From positions 1 to 59,416 of the IMG/VR virus record IMGVR_UViG_3300043470_000794: a DNA stretch of 59,416 bases. One strand, given 5' to 3'. The stretch's first letter is position 1. Each line of letters opens with the position of its first letter. This document shows, one piece after another, positions 49,736 to 58,180 of the stretch. The notes under the pieces are model-generated. The model had not been told where the DNA came from. It saw nothing but the letters and a program-made list of their open reading frames with translations, and did no database searches. The position numbers and the translations under genes were made by a program. The stretch comes from a virus.

Positions 49736-49807
49736 AGCCCCTTATCCGATTTGAACGGATGACCTACGCTTTACAAGAGCGTTGCTCTACCACTGAGCTA
49801 AAGAGGC
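49736..49807 (-). tRNA. tRNA-Thr (TGT)
   Basis: Acceptor GCCTCTT/AAGGGGC (one G-U), D-arm GCTC/GAGC, anticodon arm ACGCT/AGCGT around CTTGTAA (anticodon TGT), and a T-arm with GTTCAAAT. CCA not encoded. Confidence 0.92.
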
Positions 49808-49839
49808 ATTTACTAAATTATACTACAACATAGTATGAT

Positions 49840-50013
49840 TTAGTATTTATCATGCTCCAAACGATGGGCATCATCAATATACTTATGAATTTTTCTTAGT
49901 GCTCTTGCCTTAGAAAAACTTAAGACTAAGATAGCAAAAACAGCATTCCAAAAGAATTCTGAAATTACATGCTCTAGTCCAAACATTACTTCCATTAAGT
50001 GTTCTGTATGCAT
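49840..50013 (-). CDS. 57-residue membrane protein
   Basis: One span (about residues 17-33, EFFWNAVFAILVLSFS) and a basic, helical tail with DDAHRLEHDKY. A leftward frame in the gap between two tRNAs; ATG preceded by AAGGAAT. Unknown. Confidence 0.58.
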   Translation of the reverse strand: MHTEHLMEVMFGLEHVISEFFWNAVFAILVLSFSKARALRKIHKYIDDAHRLEHDKY

Positions 50014-50073
50014 TTTATTCCTTGTTTGTAGTTGTAGATATATATTATCATATTGTCATAAGGTTGTTAATAG

Positions 50074-50147
50074 TAGGGTGGGTCAGACTTGAACTGACGA
50101 TTACTGAATTATGAGTTCAGGGCTTTAACCAACTAAGCTACCACCCC
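50074..50147 (-). tRNA. tRNA with CAT anticodon (Met or Ile2)
   Basis: Acceptor GGGGTGG/CCACCCT with G-U at the tip, D-arm with AGTTGGTTA, anticodon arm CTGAA/TTCAG around CTCATAA (CAT), T-arm GTCAG/CTGAC with TTCAAGT. Whether the C34 is modified to lysidine (Ile2) cannot be told here. Confidence 0.88.
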
Positions 50148-50200
50148 AGATGGTGAGCAGTTTAATGTCTGTGCTCAGGACATATATCTAAACTAGTAAA

Positions 50201-50752
50201 TTAATACCAGCCCTTTTGCTTGAATGCATTCCATGCTCCACAGGGAGTCTCGTATCTATGTTTAATATACTTTAGACCCCATTTGATTTGTGTTTCTGGA
50301 TTTGTTCTCCAATCTGCCCCAGCACTTGCCATCTTACTTCCTGGCAAGGATTGTGGAATACCATAGGCACTTGAAGTTGGATTGTCAGCAGTATGCCTCC
50401 ACCCACTTTCACGATTCCATAGATTTACTAGGCAGGAGTACTGGTCTTTATCCCAAGAGTACTTTGACTCCATGTAGGATTTTGCAAAAGCTTTGTTAGC
50501 TTCTACATTTGAATCAGAGACTTTCTCTCTGTTTTTTGATCTAGAGACTTTTTCTTTAGACCTTTGATCAATGATTTCATTGATCTCTGTTGCTTTTTCA
50601 GCTATCCTTATAGAATTTTTTATTTTATTCTTATCAATAGCTTCATTTTGCGGTGCATTAGCACTGATTTGACTCTGGGTTACTGGTAGGGATGCAACAG
50701 ATGCTGCAAGAACCGCAATAACGGGAATCAAAACCAAGGTTTTGAATCGCAT
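50201..50752 (-). CDS. secreted lytic transglycosylase-like lysin
   Basis: 183 residues: a signal peptide (about residues 1-31), a charged helical linker, and a C-terminal lysozyme-like domain (SCLVNLWNRESGWRHTADN, SAYGIPQSLPGSKM, NPETQIKWGLKYIKHRY, CGAWNAFKQKGWY). The Glu of NRESGW is the likely catalytic residue. It resembles actinobacterial secreted transglycosylases that cut peptidoglycan. It could act at lysis or, less likely, at entry. Confidence 0.87.
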   Translation of the reverse strand: MRFKTLVLIPVIAVLAASVASLPVTQSQISANAPQNEAIDKNKIKNSIRIAEKATEINEIIDQRSKEKVSRSKNREKVSDSNVEANKAFAKSYMESKYSWDKDQYSCLVNLWNRESGWRHTADNPTSSAYGIPQSLPGSKMASAGADWRTNPETQIKWGLKYIKHRYETPCGAWNAFKQKGWY

Positions 50753-50789
50753 TATTCCATACTAACATGTCAAACATTGGCTTGTCAAA

Positions 50790-50918
50790 TTACTTACGTT
50801 TTGCGTATCCCGTTTTCTTTTTATTCATTGATCCAGGTGTATTGTATCCACCCCTTTGTGGAACATTATTTTTTCTAATTTCTAATGCTCTAAGTACTTT
50901 GTCGTGATGCTTACCCAA
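50790..50918 (-). CDS. small basic protein, TTG start
   Basis: 42 residues, very basic, with KKKTGYAKRK at the end. TTG preceded by AAGGAAG. Its start overlaps the stop of the upstream gene. Likely RNA or DNA binding; unproven. Confidence 0.52.
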   Translation of the reverse strand: MGKHHDKVLRALEIRKNNVPQRGGYNTPGSMNKKKTGYAKRK

Positions 50919-51051
50919 TTTGTTTTACTTCCTTCCACATATCTTTTGTTTGTTCAATTAATAACATTGCATCTAGCATTGTCATTTCTAATAGCTCTTC
51001 TTTATCTAAACCTAAATGCTCTGCATATCTTAGAATTTTCTGTATCATCAT
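50911..51051 (-). CDS. small helical protein
   Basis: 46 residues, helical (KILRYAEHLGLDKEELLEM). Overlaps both neighbours. Unknown. Confidence 0.55.
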   Translation of the reverse strand: MMIQKILRYAEHLGLDKEELLEMTMLDAMLLIEQTKDMWKEVKQIG

Positions 51052-51224
51052 TTACTTCCTAGCTCACATTTAATAAACTCAATGGCGTGTTCTAGATTGC
51101 CACCATTTTCTTTAAACCATTCTAATTTATTTAAAACACTTCTTAAGGTATTAACTCTTACAAATGCATTTACATTTTGTAGCTCACGCATTTGATCTCT
51201 GTAAAAATATTCATTATCTGACAT
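51048..51224 (-). CDS. small helical protein
   Basis: 58 residues. TAATG overlap with the upstream stop and a 4-nt overlap downstream. Unknown. Confidence 0.6.
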   Translation of the reverse strand: MSDNEYFYRDQMRELQNVNAFVRVNTLRSVLNKLEWFKENGGNLEHAIEFIKCELGSK

Positions 51225-51466
51225 TAAATTAAATCTTCTGTTAGTCGTTCAAACTGTGGAAGTGGCTCTAAGTTATCAAAAATTCCCATTTGATTGTGTG
51301 GCACAGAAAGATTGTCTTCATCTTCATAATCATCCCATACTGCCGTATACATATCTGCATAGGGGTGAGCCATTCTTGATATTTTTCCAGCAATATTCAT
51401 AGCTTTATTTGCAATCCAACGGACTACTGGACCCTTATCAACTTCATGTTCTAATTTAAAATCCAT
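51224..51466 (-). CDS. hypothetical acidic protein
   Basis: 80 residues, acidic, with YADMYTAVWDDYEDEDN. Upstream gene ends 1 nt before. Unknown. Confidence 0.65.
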   Translation of the reverse strand: MDFKLEHEVDKGPVVRWIANKAMNIAGKISRMAHPYADMYTAVWDDYEDEDNLSVPHNQMGIFDNLEPLPQFERLTEDLI

Positions 51467-51467
51467 T

Positions 51468-51665
51468 TTAATCCTTTGGTAGTGCTGTCATTGTAGCATA
51501 AAAACATTCAGCAAAGTTTGCTGCCTCGGTTGCAAAATCTTCCATATGCATTTCGGTTTCACCCAATCGGTTCTTAACATAAGCTCTTAAACCTTTTACA
51601 AAAATCTCAGTTAGCTCGTCTGTTGATTTAATAAAATAACTTTTGGCTGGTGTTTTCTTATCCAT
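51468..51665 (-). CDS. hypothetical protein
   Basis: 65 residues from the ATG at 51665 that overlaps the upstream stop (51683 is an alternative). Helical. Unknown. Confidence 0.6.
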   Translation of the reverse strand: MDKKTPAKSYFIKSTDELTEIFVKGLRAYVKNRLGETEMHMEDFATEAANFAECFYATMTALPKD

Positions 51666-51933
51666 AGTATTCATCACATTCATACATAACTATTGGTGTT
51701 AGTTCGCCCATCCAAGCACCTACACAATTATAAGATATATATTCTTCAGCTTCCTGCACATCCATACCGTCACGATCAATTAGTACTTGTAGCATCTTTT
51801 CAAAAGAATATGTTGCTAGGGTTGGCTGACCACATCTTCTAGAAAAACCAATAAAGGCTTCTTCAAATCCATCCATAGTCATTATTTGTTCATCCATATA
51901 ATGAATTATATTTTCTAGTTCTGTCTTATTCAT
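51658..51933 (-). CDS. hypothetical phage-type protein
   Basis: 91 residues with Cys at RRCGQPT and NCVGAWMG. It overlaps both neighbours (one base upstream). Similar short proteins seem common in actinophages. Unknown role. Confidence 0.65.
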   Translation of the reverse strand: MNKTELENIIHYMDEQIMTMDGFEEAFIGFSRRCGQPTLATYSFEKMLQVLIDRDGMDVQEAEEYISYNCVGAWMGELTPIVMYECDEYYG

Positions 51934-52121
51934 TATTGTTCCTCATAGTCTTTAACATCAAATACCATATCTCTAGTAACTATCTTTGCCTTATTATATT
52001 TTAAGGTGTCAAACATTGTTTTAAACATTTTTTTGTCAGCATTGTTATTAACTATAACAATACATGGGTCCTGACTTTTTGCTATGTGTTGAGCAAACCT
52101 ATATGCTTTTCCTGGTCCCAT
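51933..52121 (-). CDS. hypothetical protein
   Basis: 62 residues from the ATG at 52121, which has GGAGG six bases upstream and shares a base with the upstream stop; ATG 52127 has no spacing from that GGAGG. Beta-alpha pattern (CIVIVNNNADKKMFKTMF). Unknown. Confidence 0.62.
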   Translation of the reverse strand: MGPGKAYRFAQHIAKSQDPCIVIVNNNADKKMFKTMFDTLKYNKAKIVTRDMVFDVKDYEEQ

Positions 52122-52273
52122 TACCATCCTCCAAGGCAGTTATTTGAGTGTGTGTGTATCCAGAAGTTACCTTCCATATGTTTTTTAGTTGGAGCATATA
52201 GCTCAGTTTTACAAGCACCACAAACGTGTGACCATTCTTCTGTAAAAAAATCGTACTGAAATCCTTTATCCAT
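52121..52273 (-). CDS. small zinc-finger-like protein
   Basis: 50 residues with CGAC and a later HTHSNNC, fitting a small zinc site. First gene of the overlapping run down to 50790. ATG preceded by GAGGATTTTA. Confidence 0.6.
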   Translation of the reverse strand: MDKGFQYDFFTEEWSHVCGACKTELYAPTKKHMEGNFWIHTHSNNCLGGW

Positions 52274-52359
52274 TAAAATCCTCATTAGAGATTATTAAAA
52301 CAAATCATTTATTTATATACTGTATATGTTATCACAAATTCAAACGAATGTCAACATCT

Positions 52360-52749
52360 TTACGGGATCCACATTTTTAATTCACGAGTAATAATTGTCA
52401 TGTCTGTTTTACCTGAATGATAAACTTCAAGACCTACTGGCTGTCCTTTATTTGCTTTAAAGAACCATGTTCCACTATGAATATTGTCTAACTTTAAATC
52501 AAGCATTCTTTGACCTGTGAAGTCTGCTTCCTTAGTTCCAATGTCTCTAGTAAAACGAACCTTAATATCGGTTGCTCCACCAAGCTCTGATACATTAATG
52601 TAAAAAGCCCAGTTTGCAATTCCTGTGGTTTTTGGAACAATAGAATCTTGTGCTCCAAAATCTAACTGCGTCCATGTCTTGGGACGAATTTTTTGCGGTG
52701 CTGGTTTTATTTTTGGATCTCCAGCTTTCCATGATACATATTCACTCAT
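52360..52749 (-). CDS. beta-domain protein beside the M23 peptidase
   Basis: 129 residues from the ATG of MSEYVSWKAG (a 12-residue longer frame is possible). Beta-rich with PKTWTQLDFGAQDSIVP and ending TRELKMWIP. It resembles the C-terminal part of the secreted protein at 53.3-53.8 kb. No signal peptide. A terminator lies just upstream. Confidence 0.65.
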   Translation of the reverse strand: MSEYVSWKAGDPKIKPAPQKIRPKTWTQLDFGAQDSIVPKTTGIANWAFYINVSELGGATDIKVRFTRDIGTKEADFTGQRMLDLKLDNIHSGTWFFKANKGQPVGLEVYHSGKTDMTIITRELKMWIP

Positions 52750-52769
52750 GCGTAACAGTATAGCAGAAA

Positions 52770-52793
52770 CCCCTGACAAAATCAAGTCAGGGG
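52770..52793 (-). terminator. terminator after M23 gene
   Basis: CCCCTGAC and GTCAGGGG form an 8-bp GC-rich stem with an 8-base loop, followed on the minus strand by TTTCTG. Confidence 0.75.
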
Positions 52794-52804
52794 CTTCAAA
52801 CTAA

Positions 52805-53194
52805 TTAAGATGCAAGAATCTTGGCAGGATCAATGTCCTTACCTGCACTCCATCTAATGTTGTCTCTCATTTCAAAGTGAAGGTGCGGACCAGAGGAGTT
52901 GCCTGTGTTACCAGACTCACCAATGTGCTGTCCCTTCTTTACTGTTGCTCCAGGCTTAACTAGAGCCTTTGAAAGGTGTGCATAGATTACCCAGCCACCT
53001 TCAACTTTCTGGACCAGTTGGGTGCCGTAGCTATTTCCCCAGGATGCGTTTTCAATCTTACCATCTGCAACTGCAATGATATCAGTTCCTGTTGGAACTG
53101 CAAAATCTACTCCTGTATGGTAGCCCTTTGACCACATCTTTCCAAGCTTCTTGTAAGGTGTTGTAACCTTACCACCTTTAATAGGTAGACCCAT
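52805..53194 (-). CDS. M23-family peptidoglycan peptidase
   Basis: 129 residues with the LytM/M23 pattern: GYHTGVDFAVPTGTDI (zinc His and Asp), GGWVIYAHLSKALV, GNTGNSSGPHLHFEM (HLH zinc pair). It is a Zn metallo-endopeptidase that cuts peptide cross-links. No signal peptide. It ends with DIDPAKILAS. Lysin or virion-associated peptidase. Flanked by two related beta-domain genes. Confidence 0.92.
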   Translation of the reverse strand: MGLPIKGGKVTTPYKKLGKMWSKGYHTGVDFAVPTGTDIIAVADGKIENASWGNSYGTQLVQKVEGGWVIYAHLSKALVKPGATVKKGQHIGESGNTGNSSGPHLHFEMRDNIRWSAGKDIDPAKILAS

Positions 53195-53255
53195 TTAGAA
53201 TCACTCTTTTCATATAAATTAGGGATTTATCCCAAACTTATTATATCATCATAAA

Positions 53256-53759
53256 CTAGTTAATAGTTGTTTCTGGAATAAAGTCCGAAAAATCTTGTGG
53301 ATAATCCCCGTTTGGAGTCCACATTTTAAATTGAGATATGTCCGTTTTATAGGTTGAGCTTCCCCCAGAAATCCTTACTTGAAGCACTACTGGGTGCTTG
53401 GTAACAATAGTCCAGCATTGTGAGGCTACAAACTTTTTGTCTGGTTTTGAGGTAAAAAAGTAAGTATTTGTTGCGGTTGCATTATTTTTTCCAGATCCAA
53501 CTCTTACCATTCTTACCTTTACATACTTTGGTTTTTTCTTACCCTTAGTATTAAGTACTACCTGATAACAAAATAAAGATCTTTTTCCATTACCCTGAAT
53601 AGAGGTTTTTCCATTAAAATTAATGGTTGTCCATTTTCCCTTTTTAATTGTTTGATTTTTTTCTGTTTTATACCTAATGGAATCTGAGGCATTTGCTGGT
53701 GCCGCTTGAGAAAAAATTAATAACACAGAAAATACTGATGCTATTAACTTTTTGTACAT
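53256..53759 (-). CDS. secreted beta-domain protein
   Basis: 167 residues: signal peptide (about residues 1-24, ending ANA), then a basic beta-rich domain (WTTINFNGKTSIQGNGKRS, PVVLQVRISGGSS) that ends TDISQFKMWTP. The final segments resemble the protein at 52360-52749, which suggests a gene duplication around the peptidase. Possible cell-wall binding. Confidence 0.7.
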   Translation of the reverse strand: MYKKLIASVFSVLLIFSQAAPANASDSIRYKTEKNQTIKKGKWTTINFNGKTSIQGNGKRSLFCYQVVLNTKGKKKPKYVKVRMVRVGSGKNNATATNTYFFTSKPDKKFVASQCWTIVTKHPVVLQVRISGGSSTYKTDISQFKMWTPNGDYPQDFSDFIPETTIN

Positions 53760-53785
53760 CTAATAAGTTTATCAGACATTTTATT

Positions 53786-54445
53786 TTAATCAAAAAGTAC
53801 AGCTAACTTATGAATATACCAATCATCCCACTTTGAAAGATCTTCCAAAATCCTTATATATCCCTTAGAAGTTAAAAGATTATAAATTTTTTCTCTATTC
53901 TCTGTATAGTTATGCTCTACAGTAATAATTTTAAATGTTCTAGAAAAGTCATATGCCGAAAGAATATCTAGTTCCGATCCTTCTGTATCTATGGATAGGT
54001 AATCTATAACATCTGGAGCATTGTATTTATCTAATAAGTCTGATAGTGATATTGTTGGAACTTCGTAGGAATATCCTTCTTTTCTTTTGTCTGCCCACAT
54101 ATCATCATATGCATATTTTTCCATAGAGGATAAGCCACTGCCAGTTTCAATAAAGGTTACAACGTCACCAGATTTATCAGTGACACAGTTAAAATCTATA
54201 TGGCATTTTCTATTGTTTATTAGTTTTTCGTGAGACACTTTAGAAGCCTCACAAACTATTCCATTCCAGTTAAAGTTTTTTTCCAGAGTATATGTATTAC
54301 TAAGAGCAATGCCATCATCAGCACCGAACTCTACAAAAAATCCAGGAGACTCTCCCAATATTGATAGTACTAGTTGGTCCTGATTGTTTTGAGAAAAGGA
54401 GCTTCCTCCATTTTTAGCTAAGTATTCGTTAAAAATATTTTCCAT
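53786..54445 (-). CDS. FkbM-type methyltransferase
   Basis: 219 residues. The FkbM pattern is clear: GFFVEFGADDGIALSNTY (SAM-binding), VCEASKVSHEKL, CVTDKSGDVVTF, IDYLSIDTEGSELDIL, FKIITVEHNY. Members methylate sugars or small molecules with SAM. With the glycosyltransferase at 13 kb it could modify glycans. It lies among tRNA genes. Confidence 0.87.
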   Translation of the reverse strand: MENIFNEYLAKNGGSSFSQNNQDQLVLSILGESPGFFVEFGADDGIALSNTYTLEKNFNWNGIVCEASKVSHEKLINNRKCHIDFNCVTDKSGDVVTFIETGSGLSSMEKYAYDDMWADKRKEGYSYEVPTISLSDLLDKYNAPDVIDYLSIDTEGSELDILSAYDFSRTFKIITVEHNYTENREKIYNLLTSKGYIRILEDLSKWDDWYIHKLAVLFD

Positions 54446-54462
54446 TTTTTCCTATCATTTTG

Positions 54463-54535
54463 TCCCCTCGGAGAGATTCGAACTCCCGACCTGTAGGGTA
54501 GAAACCTATTGCTCTATCCACTGAGCTACGAGGGG
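54463..54535 (-). tRNA. tRNA-Arg (TCT)
   Basis: Acceptor CCCCTCG/CGAGGGG, D-arm GCTC/GAGC, anticodon loop TTTCTAC (TCT) on a stem with one A-C mismatch, T-arm GGGAG/CTCTC with TTCGAAT. Discriminator A; a partial CA follows. Confidence 0.88.
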
Positions 54536-54544
54536 GAACTATTC

Positions 54545-54790
54545 TTATACGCTAGAGGCAGAGTGAGAATTTATATGATCTCTTTCATCTATAACTTCAT
54601 AAGAGAATTTAATTAACGCTTTTTCATTTGCAGCATAGTGGTGTCCACAAAAATATAATTCTCCAGATACACCCTTTACTAACACAAATGCCTGAGCACC
54701 GCATCTATCGCAGCGGTCTGCAATCTTTAACTGTCGTTCTATTTGCTCTACAGTTTCCATTACTTCCATTATACTCTCCTCATGTGTCAT
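54545..54790 (-). CDS. DUF7455-like zinc ribbon protein
   Basis: 81 residues. ADRCDRCGAQAFVLVKG and LYFCGHHY form the CxxC...CxHH pattern typical of this actinobacterial family, of unknown function. It occurs in actinobacteria and their phages. An acidic helix lies at the N-terminus. Confidence 0.8.
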   Translation of the reverse strand: MTHEESIMEVMETVEQIERQLKIADRCDRCGAQAFVLVKGVSGELYFCGHHYAANEKALIKFSYEVIDERDHINSHSASSV

Positions 54791-54843
54791 TTTATAAGAG
54801 GCAGGGAGGAGCTATCCGATTGGAGTAACTCCTCCCCACCAAG

Positions 54844-54915
54844 CTCTTCCTGATGGATTCGAACCAACAACCCTTCGATTAACAGTCGAATGCTCTGCCG
54901 TTGAGCTAAGGAAGA
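54844..54915 (-). tRNA. tRNA-Asn (GTT)
   Basis: Acceptor TCTTCCT/AGGAAGA, D-arm GCTC/GAGC, anticodon stem TTCGA/TCGAA around CTGTTAA (GTT), T-arm with TTCGAAT and one mismatch. Discriminator G. Confidence 0.92.
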
Positions 54916-54919
54916 AGAG

Positions 54920-54999
54920 TGGTAGAGATAGGAATCGAACCTACACAGCAAAGCGTTTGATTTACAGTCAAAGGGGCTCACCACCTGCCCAACTCTACC
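54920..54999 (-). tRNA. tRNA-Tyr (GTA)
   Basis: Acceptor GGTAGAG/CTCTACC, anticodon stem TTTGA/TCAAA around CTGTAAA (GTA), long variable arm and T-arm with TTCGATT, the bacterial type-II form. 80 nt. Discriminator A. Confidence 0.92.
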
Positions 55000-55022
55000 A
55001 ATTTTTAATTATAGGTATTATG

Positions 55023-55370
55023 TTACACTATAGAACTGTTTTTGTCAAGATAATCTATAGCGTTTTTTAAAATGTTTACATCATCTTTAAGTAGTCCTAG
55101 AGCAACATTACAAGCATTGCACAACCAACCTCTAAAGTATTTGCTTTCCCAATCATGATCTAAGTAATACTTATTTGATAATCTATTACATATTGGGCAT
55201 GTATAATCTTGTTCTGGATACGGATTTACTTTTTTTAAAGAAGATACTACTTTATTTTTTTCAGATGAGCAGGGCTTGCATATATCTTTATAGTGAACTT
55301 TAACTGGGGTTGTATGGTTTATTACTAACTCATCTGTATTTTTATGTTGTTTACAGATTCTGCAAATCAT
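55023..55370 (-). CDS. recombination endonuclease VII-like
   Basis: 115 residues from the ATG at 55370, which shares a base with the upstream stop; a 21-residue longer frame exists (55433). It has zinc pairs (CRIC, CKPC, CPIC, CNAC) and the Endo VII pattern LDHDWESKYFRGWLCNACNVALG-LLKDD. Endo VII resolves branched DNA before packaging, which fits the neighbourhood of the terminase. Confidence 0.88.
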   Translation of the reverse strand: MICRICKQHKNTDELVINHTTPVKVHYKDICKPCSSEKNKVVSSLKKVNPYPEQDYTCPICNRLSNKYYLDHDWESKYFRGWLCNACNVALGLLKDDVNILKNAIDYLDKNSSIV

Positions 55371-56011
55371 TACATATATTTCATTAGGCGTGAATCTGAA
55401 TAATTCATCGACTTGGACATTCTTGCTGTCCAATCTTCTGGAAGCATATCCATAAGACCTAGAGTACGAGCTCTACGAATAATATGACGCTTTGCAGCTT
55501 CATAATTTGACGCACGACCAACTGCTTGAATTGCATTAGATAGGTCTGCTCTATCTGCAATTGGAAACGAGCCATCTGGCATTGCCTGACCTCTTGCTGC
55601 CATTGCTCTGCGTTGCTTAGTAGAGTAATCTTTTTTTTCCATTGCGTCTGCCTCCGTATTATCTATTGTATCAGACTTGTTCTCTCTCTGATTTTTAATT
55701 GAGTTCCACTTTGCTCTTGACCAAGAAAAACCTGCATCCCCACCCCAAAGATCCCAAGCTACTCTTCCTGGACTTGGATATCCTTCTTCACCTGCACTAA
55801 AACCTGTTGCTTTTTTGTCTACTTCATGACGAGAAAAGAAAGAGTACATTCTTGCAACGGTACTTTCAGAAAGATTTTCCATGTTTGCTAATTGATTAGC
55901 ACGAGCTAAACCTACAGAGGTTCCTCCACGCTTTCCTTCTTTTTTCCATTTTAATGCACGTCTAGCAGCGGATGCCATGCCACTAGTTGGTTTATATGTT
56001 TTATCAGCCAT
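55370..56011 (-). CDS. head-associated hypothetical protein
   Basis: 213 residues. Parts resemble phage head-assembly proteins: GYPSPGRVAWDLWGGDAGFSW in the middle and FPIADRADLSNAIQAVGRAS with HIIRRARTLGLMDMLPEDW at the end. The N-terminus is very basic. Located between terminase large subunit and Endo VII. Role uncertain. Confidence 0.7.
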   Translation of the reverse strand: MADKTYKPTSGMASAARRALKWKKEGKRGGTSVGLARANQLANMENLSESTVARMYSFFSRHEVDKKATGFSAGEEGYPSPGRVAWDLWGGDAGFSWSRAKWNSIKNQRENKSDTIDNTEADAMEKKDYSTKQRRAMAARGQAMPDGSFPIADRADLSNAIQAVGRASNYEAAKRHIIRRARTLGLMDMLPEDWTARMSKSMNYSDSRLMKYM

Positions 56012-56018
56012 AGTTATA

Positions 56019-56390
56019 TTATAACCCGTTTGTCCTTTTTTCTATTTCAATTCTAGAAATTTCTTCCAACATTAAGATCTCCTCCTGATCAAGATCAACA
56101 TTCATATCCTTATAATTAAATGTGCTGTAAGTTGGAACTACAACCCATTCCCCCTCGTTATTCATATTCATTTCAAGCAAACCTTTTTGCCAAAGACTAA
56201 ATATTACCTCGTTTGTAGCTGATAGGTGAGCATCAAATAAATCTGGAAAATCTCTGCCCATTTTAGGGGTCATTCTATACAGTGGCTCCCCAAAAGTATC
56301 TAAACCAATTAGATCCATATATCCATTCTGTAACATAAAAATAAAAATTTCTTGGATGTCTTCGTCTTCAATTTCAAATTCATCATCCAT
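56019..56390 (-). CDS. hypothetical protein next to the terminase
   Basis: 123 residues, acidic N-terminus; middle IFSLWQKGLLEMNMNNEGEW resembles a winged-helix turn. It overlaps the terminase stop by one base. Unknown. Confidence 0.65.
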   Translation of the reverse strand: MDDEFEIEDEDIQEIFIFMLQNGYMDLIGLDTFGEPLYRMTPKMGRDFPDLFDAHLSATNEVIFSLWQKGLLEMNMNNEGEWVVVPTYSTFNYKDMNVDLDQEEILMLEEISRIEIEKRTNGL

Positions 56391-58180
56391 TAAATTATCC
56401 CCATTCCACTTAAGAAACTTAAAACATCATCTGGCATATCTTCTGGTTTTCTTCTAGGAACTTGAGTTACTTTTACATTTGCAGTTTCATCTACTGCGTT
56501 TCTAAGATCTTTCCAAGTATGAACTTCAATTTCTTTTAATCCAATTTGTTTTGATGTTCCTGAGATAGCATTATAAATTGCTCCACAAACAGCATCAGAC
56601 AAGTCCTTAGATCCCTTTCTTGGGTGATCTACTTTATCACGAATGATTCGTAGTTGCAATAGCTCATCTGTAAGAATTTTAATTGCTGGTCCAATTACTC
56701 TTTCTTCTGCAATAATCATAGCCATGTCTTCATAGTGTTTCTTTGCAACAGAAAGTGTTTCAGAGTTCATTCCTTGACCCTTAAGTTCATTCATGATGTC
56801 AAACGAGTTCCATCTATCAAAAGTTACTTTACGGATATTAAATCCTCTTGCACGAAGTTCTAAGATATAATTTTTTACATCCTTAAACTCTACTGCTTTA
56901 TCTGCAGTTGGAGTCCACCATCTGACTGCATCTACAATCACAAATGGATTCACTACATCATAATCATTAAAACTAGAAACCTTTACCCATTTATCAACGT
57001 GTGCCATAGCAACTGCACAATGGTCATGTTTTTGTGCAAGGTCAACGTGAATGAAGTATTCTTTATTTTCTTCTGGCTGGAACCACTCTGCAAATCTTCC
57101 AACCTCATCTACCGCATTTGATGGTAGTCTAAAGCACGATTCAATTTTTTCTTTTGATCTAAAGAATGCGTCTTGTGCATCTGGAGGCATACAAGCAAAT
57201 CGAGAAAGTGCATCAATTGGGTTTTTGTAGAACTGCAACTTAAAGTCTTCTATACTTCTTGTTGGATTAACTTCCCAGGTTGGACGCTTTAGTGCAAAAA
57301 CCTTTGGGTACCTGTAAGCTAAAATCTCATCCTCTTCCCATTCGATAGAGAATAAATTATCTGGATCACTATCGTCTGCCATATCATCAAGCTTAAACTT
57401 ATAGTCTCGTATGTGTACATTTTTACTAGCAATGGCTTCGCTATACTTTTGTTGAATGTAGTCATTTTTATATCTAGGGAAAGAAAGTAAAACAACCTTT
57501 CCAAAGTCTGGGAAACGAGAATCTACTGATGCACGATACATATCATATATTGCTGATCCAGTTTTTGCTTGGTCGTGACCAGTATTATTTTCTGTAGCAA
57601 ATCCTGAGATTTCATCAAGGATAACGCATAGCACGTTGTATCCTTCCCAAGATTCTCTTTCAGAGTGACCAGAGTGGCAAGTAATAGACTTATCAAACGC
57701 AATAGAGGATGCTTTTGGAGAAAACTTACCTTGGAACCAAGGAGAACCAAGGATACGTTTTTTGAAGTTTTCAAAGAATACGTTTTTAGCTTGTTCAGCG
57801 TTAATAGCAATGTTAAGGATATCAATAGCATCTCCAGATGGTTTGCCATAGTATCTTGCAGGATCTTTTAGACATAACAAAAGGTAAACCATGTATGCCA
57901 CCGCAATTGTGGACATATAGTCTTTACCAGAGCCCTTGCCAAGCTGTAAGATAACTTCGTTACAAGTTTGCTGCCATCTATTGTTTGCCTCTTCTTCTCC
58001 ATAAAGATTTACAAGAGTTGTCTTTTTATAAATTTGACTCATTGCACGAATAGATTGGTATTGGTATTGAGACAAAGGGGGAAGACCAAGGTAGTGATCA
58101 CTAACAACAAACTCTTCGATCATTACTGGTTTTTCGTCAAACTCGTCTCCAGCAAGGAGATCCATCATGTCTTCAAACAT
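56390..58180 (-). CDS. terminase large subunit
   Basis: 596 residues. The packaging ATPase/nuclease: Walker-A-like LQLGKGSGKDYMST, Walker-B LCVILDEISG, and the nuclease part with YFIHVDLAQKHDHCAVAM (first acidic), VTFDRWNS and HPRKGSKDLSDAVCGAI. The order and length fit. The start overlaps the small subunit stop by one base. Confidence 0.93.
   Translation of the reverse strand: MFEDMMDLLAGDEFDEKPVMIEEFVVSDHYLGLPPLSQYQYQSIRAMSQIYKKTTLVNLYGEEEANNRWQQTCNEVILQLGKGSGKDYMSTIAVAYMVYLLLCLKDPARYYGKPSGDAIDILNIAINAEQAKNVFFENFKKRILGSPWFQGKFSPKASSIAFDKSITCHSGHSERESWEGYNVLCVILDEISGFATENNTGHDQAKTGSAIYDMYRASVDSRFPDFGKVVLLSFPRYKNDYIQQKYSEAIASKNVHIRDYKFKLDDMADDSDPDNLFSIEWEEDEILAYRYPKVFALKRPTWEVNPTRSIEDFKLQFYKNPIDALSRFACMPPDAQDAFFRSKEKIESCFRLPSNAVDEVGRFAEWFQPEENKEYFIHVDLAQKHDHCAVAMAHVDKWVKVSSFNDYDVVNPFVIVDAVRWWTPTADKAVEFKDVKNYILELRARGFNIRKVTFDRWNSFDIMNELKGQGMNSETLSVAKKHYEDMAMIIAEERVIGPAIKILTDELLQLRIIRDKVDHPRKGSKDLSDAVCGAIYNAISGTSKQIGLKEIEVHTWKDLRNAVDETANVKVTQVPRRKPEDMPDDVLSFLSGMGII

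Noticed and set aside
54787-54984. A leftward 65-codon open frame
   Set aside because: It runs through tRNA-Asn and most of tRNA-Tyr, so it is a chance frame.
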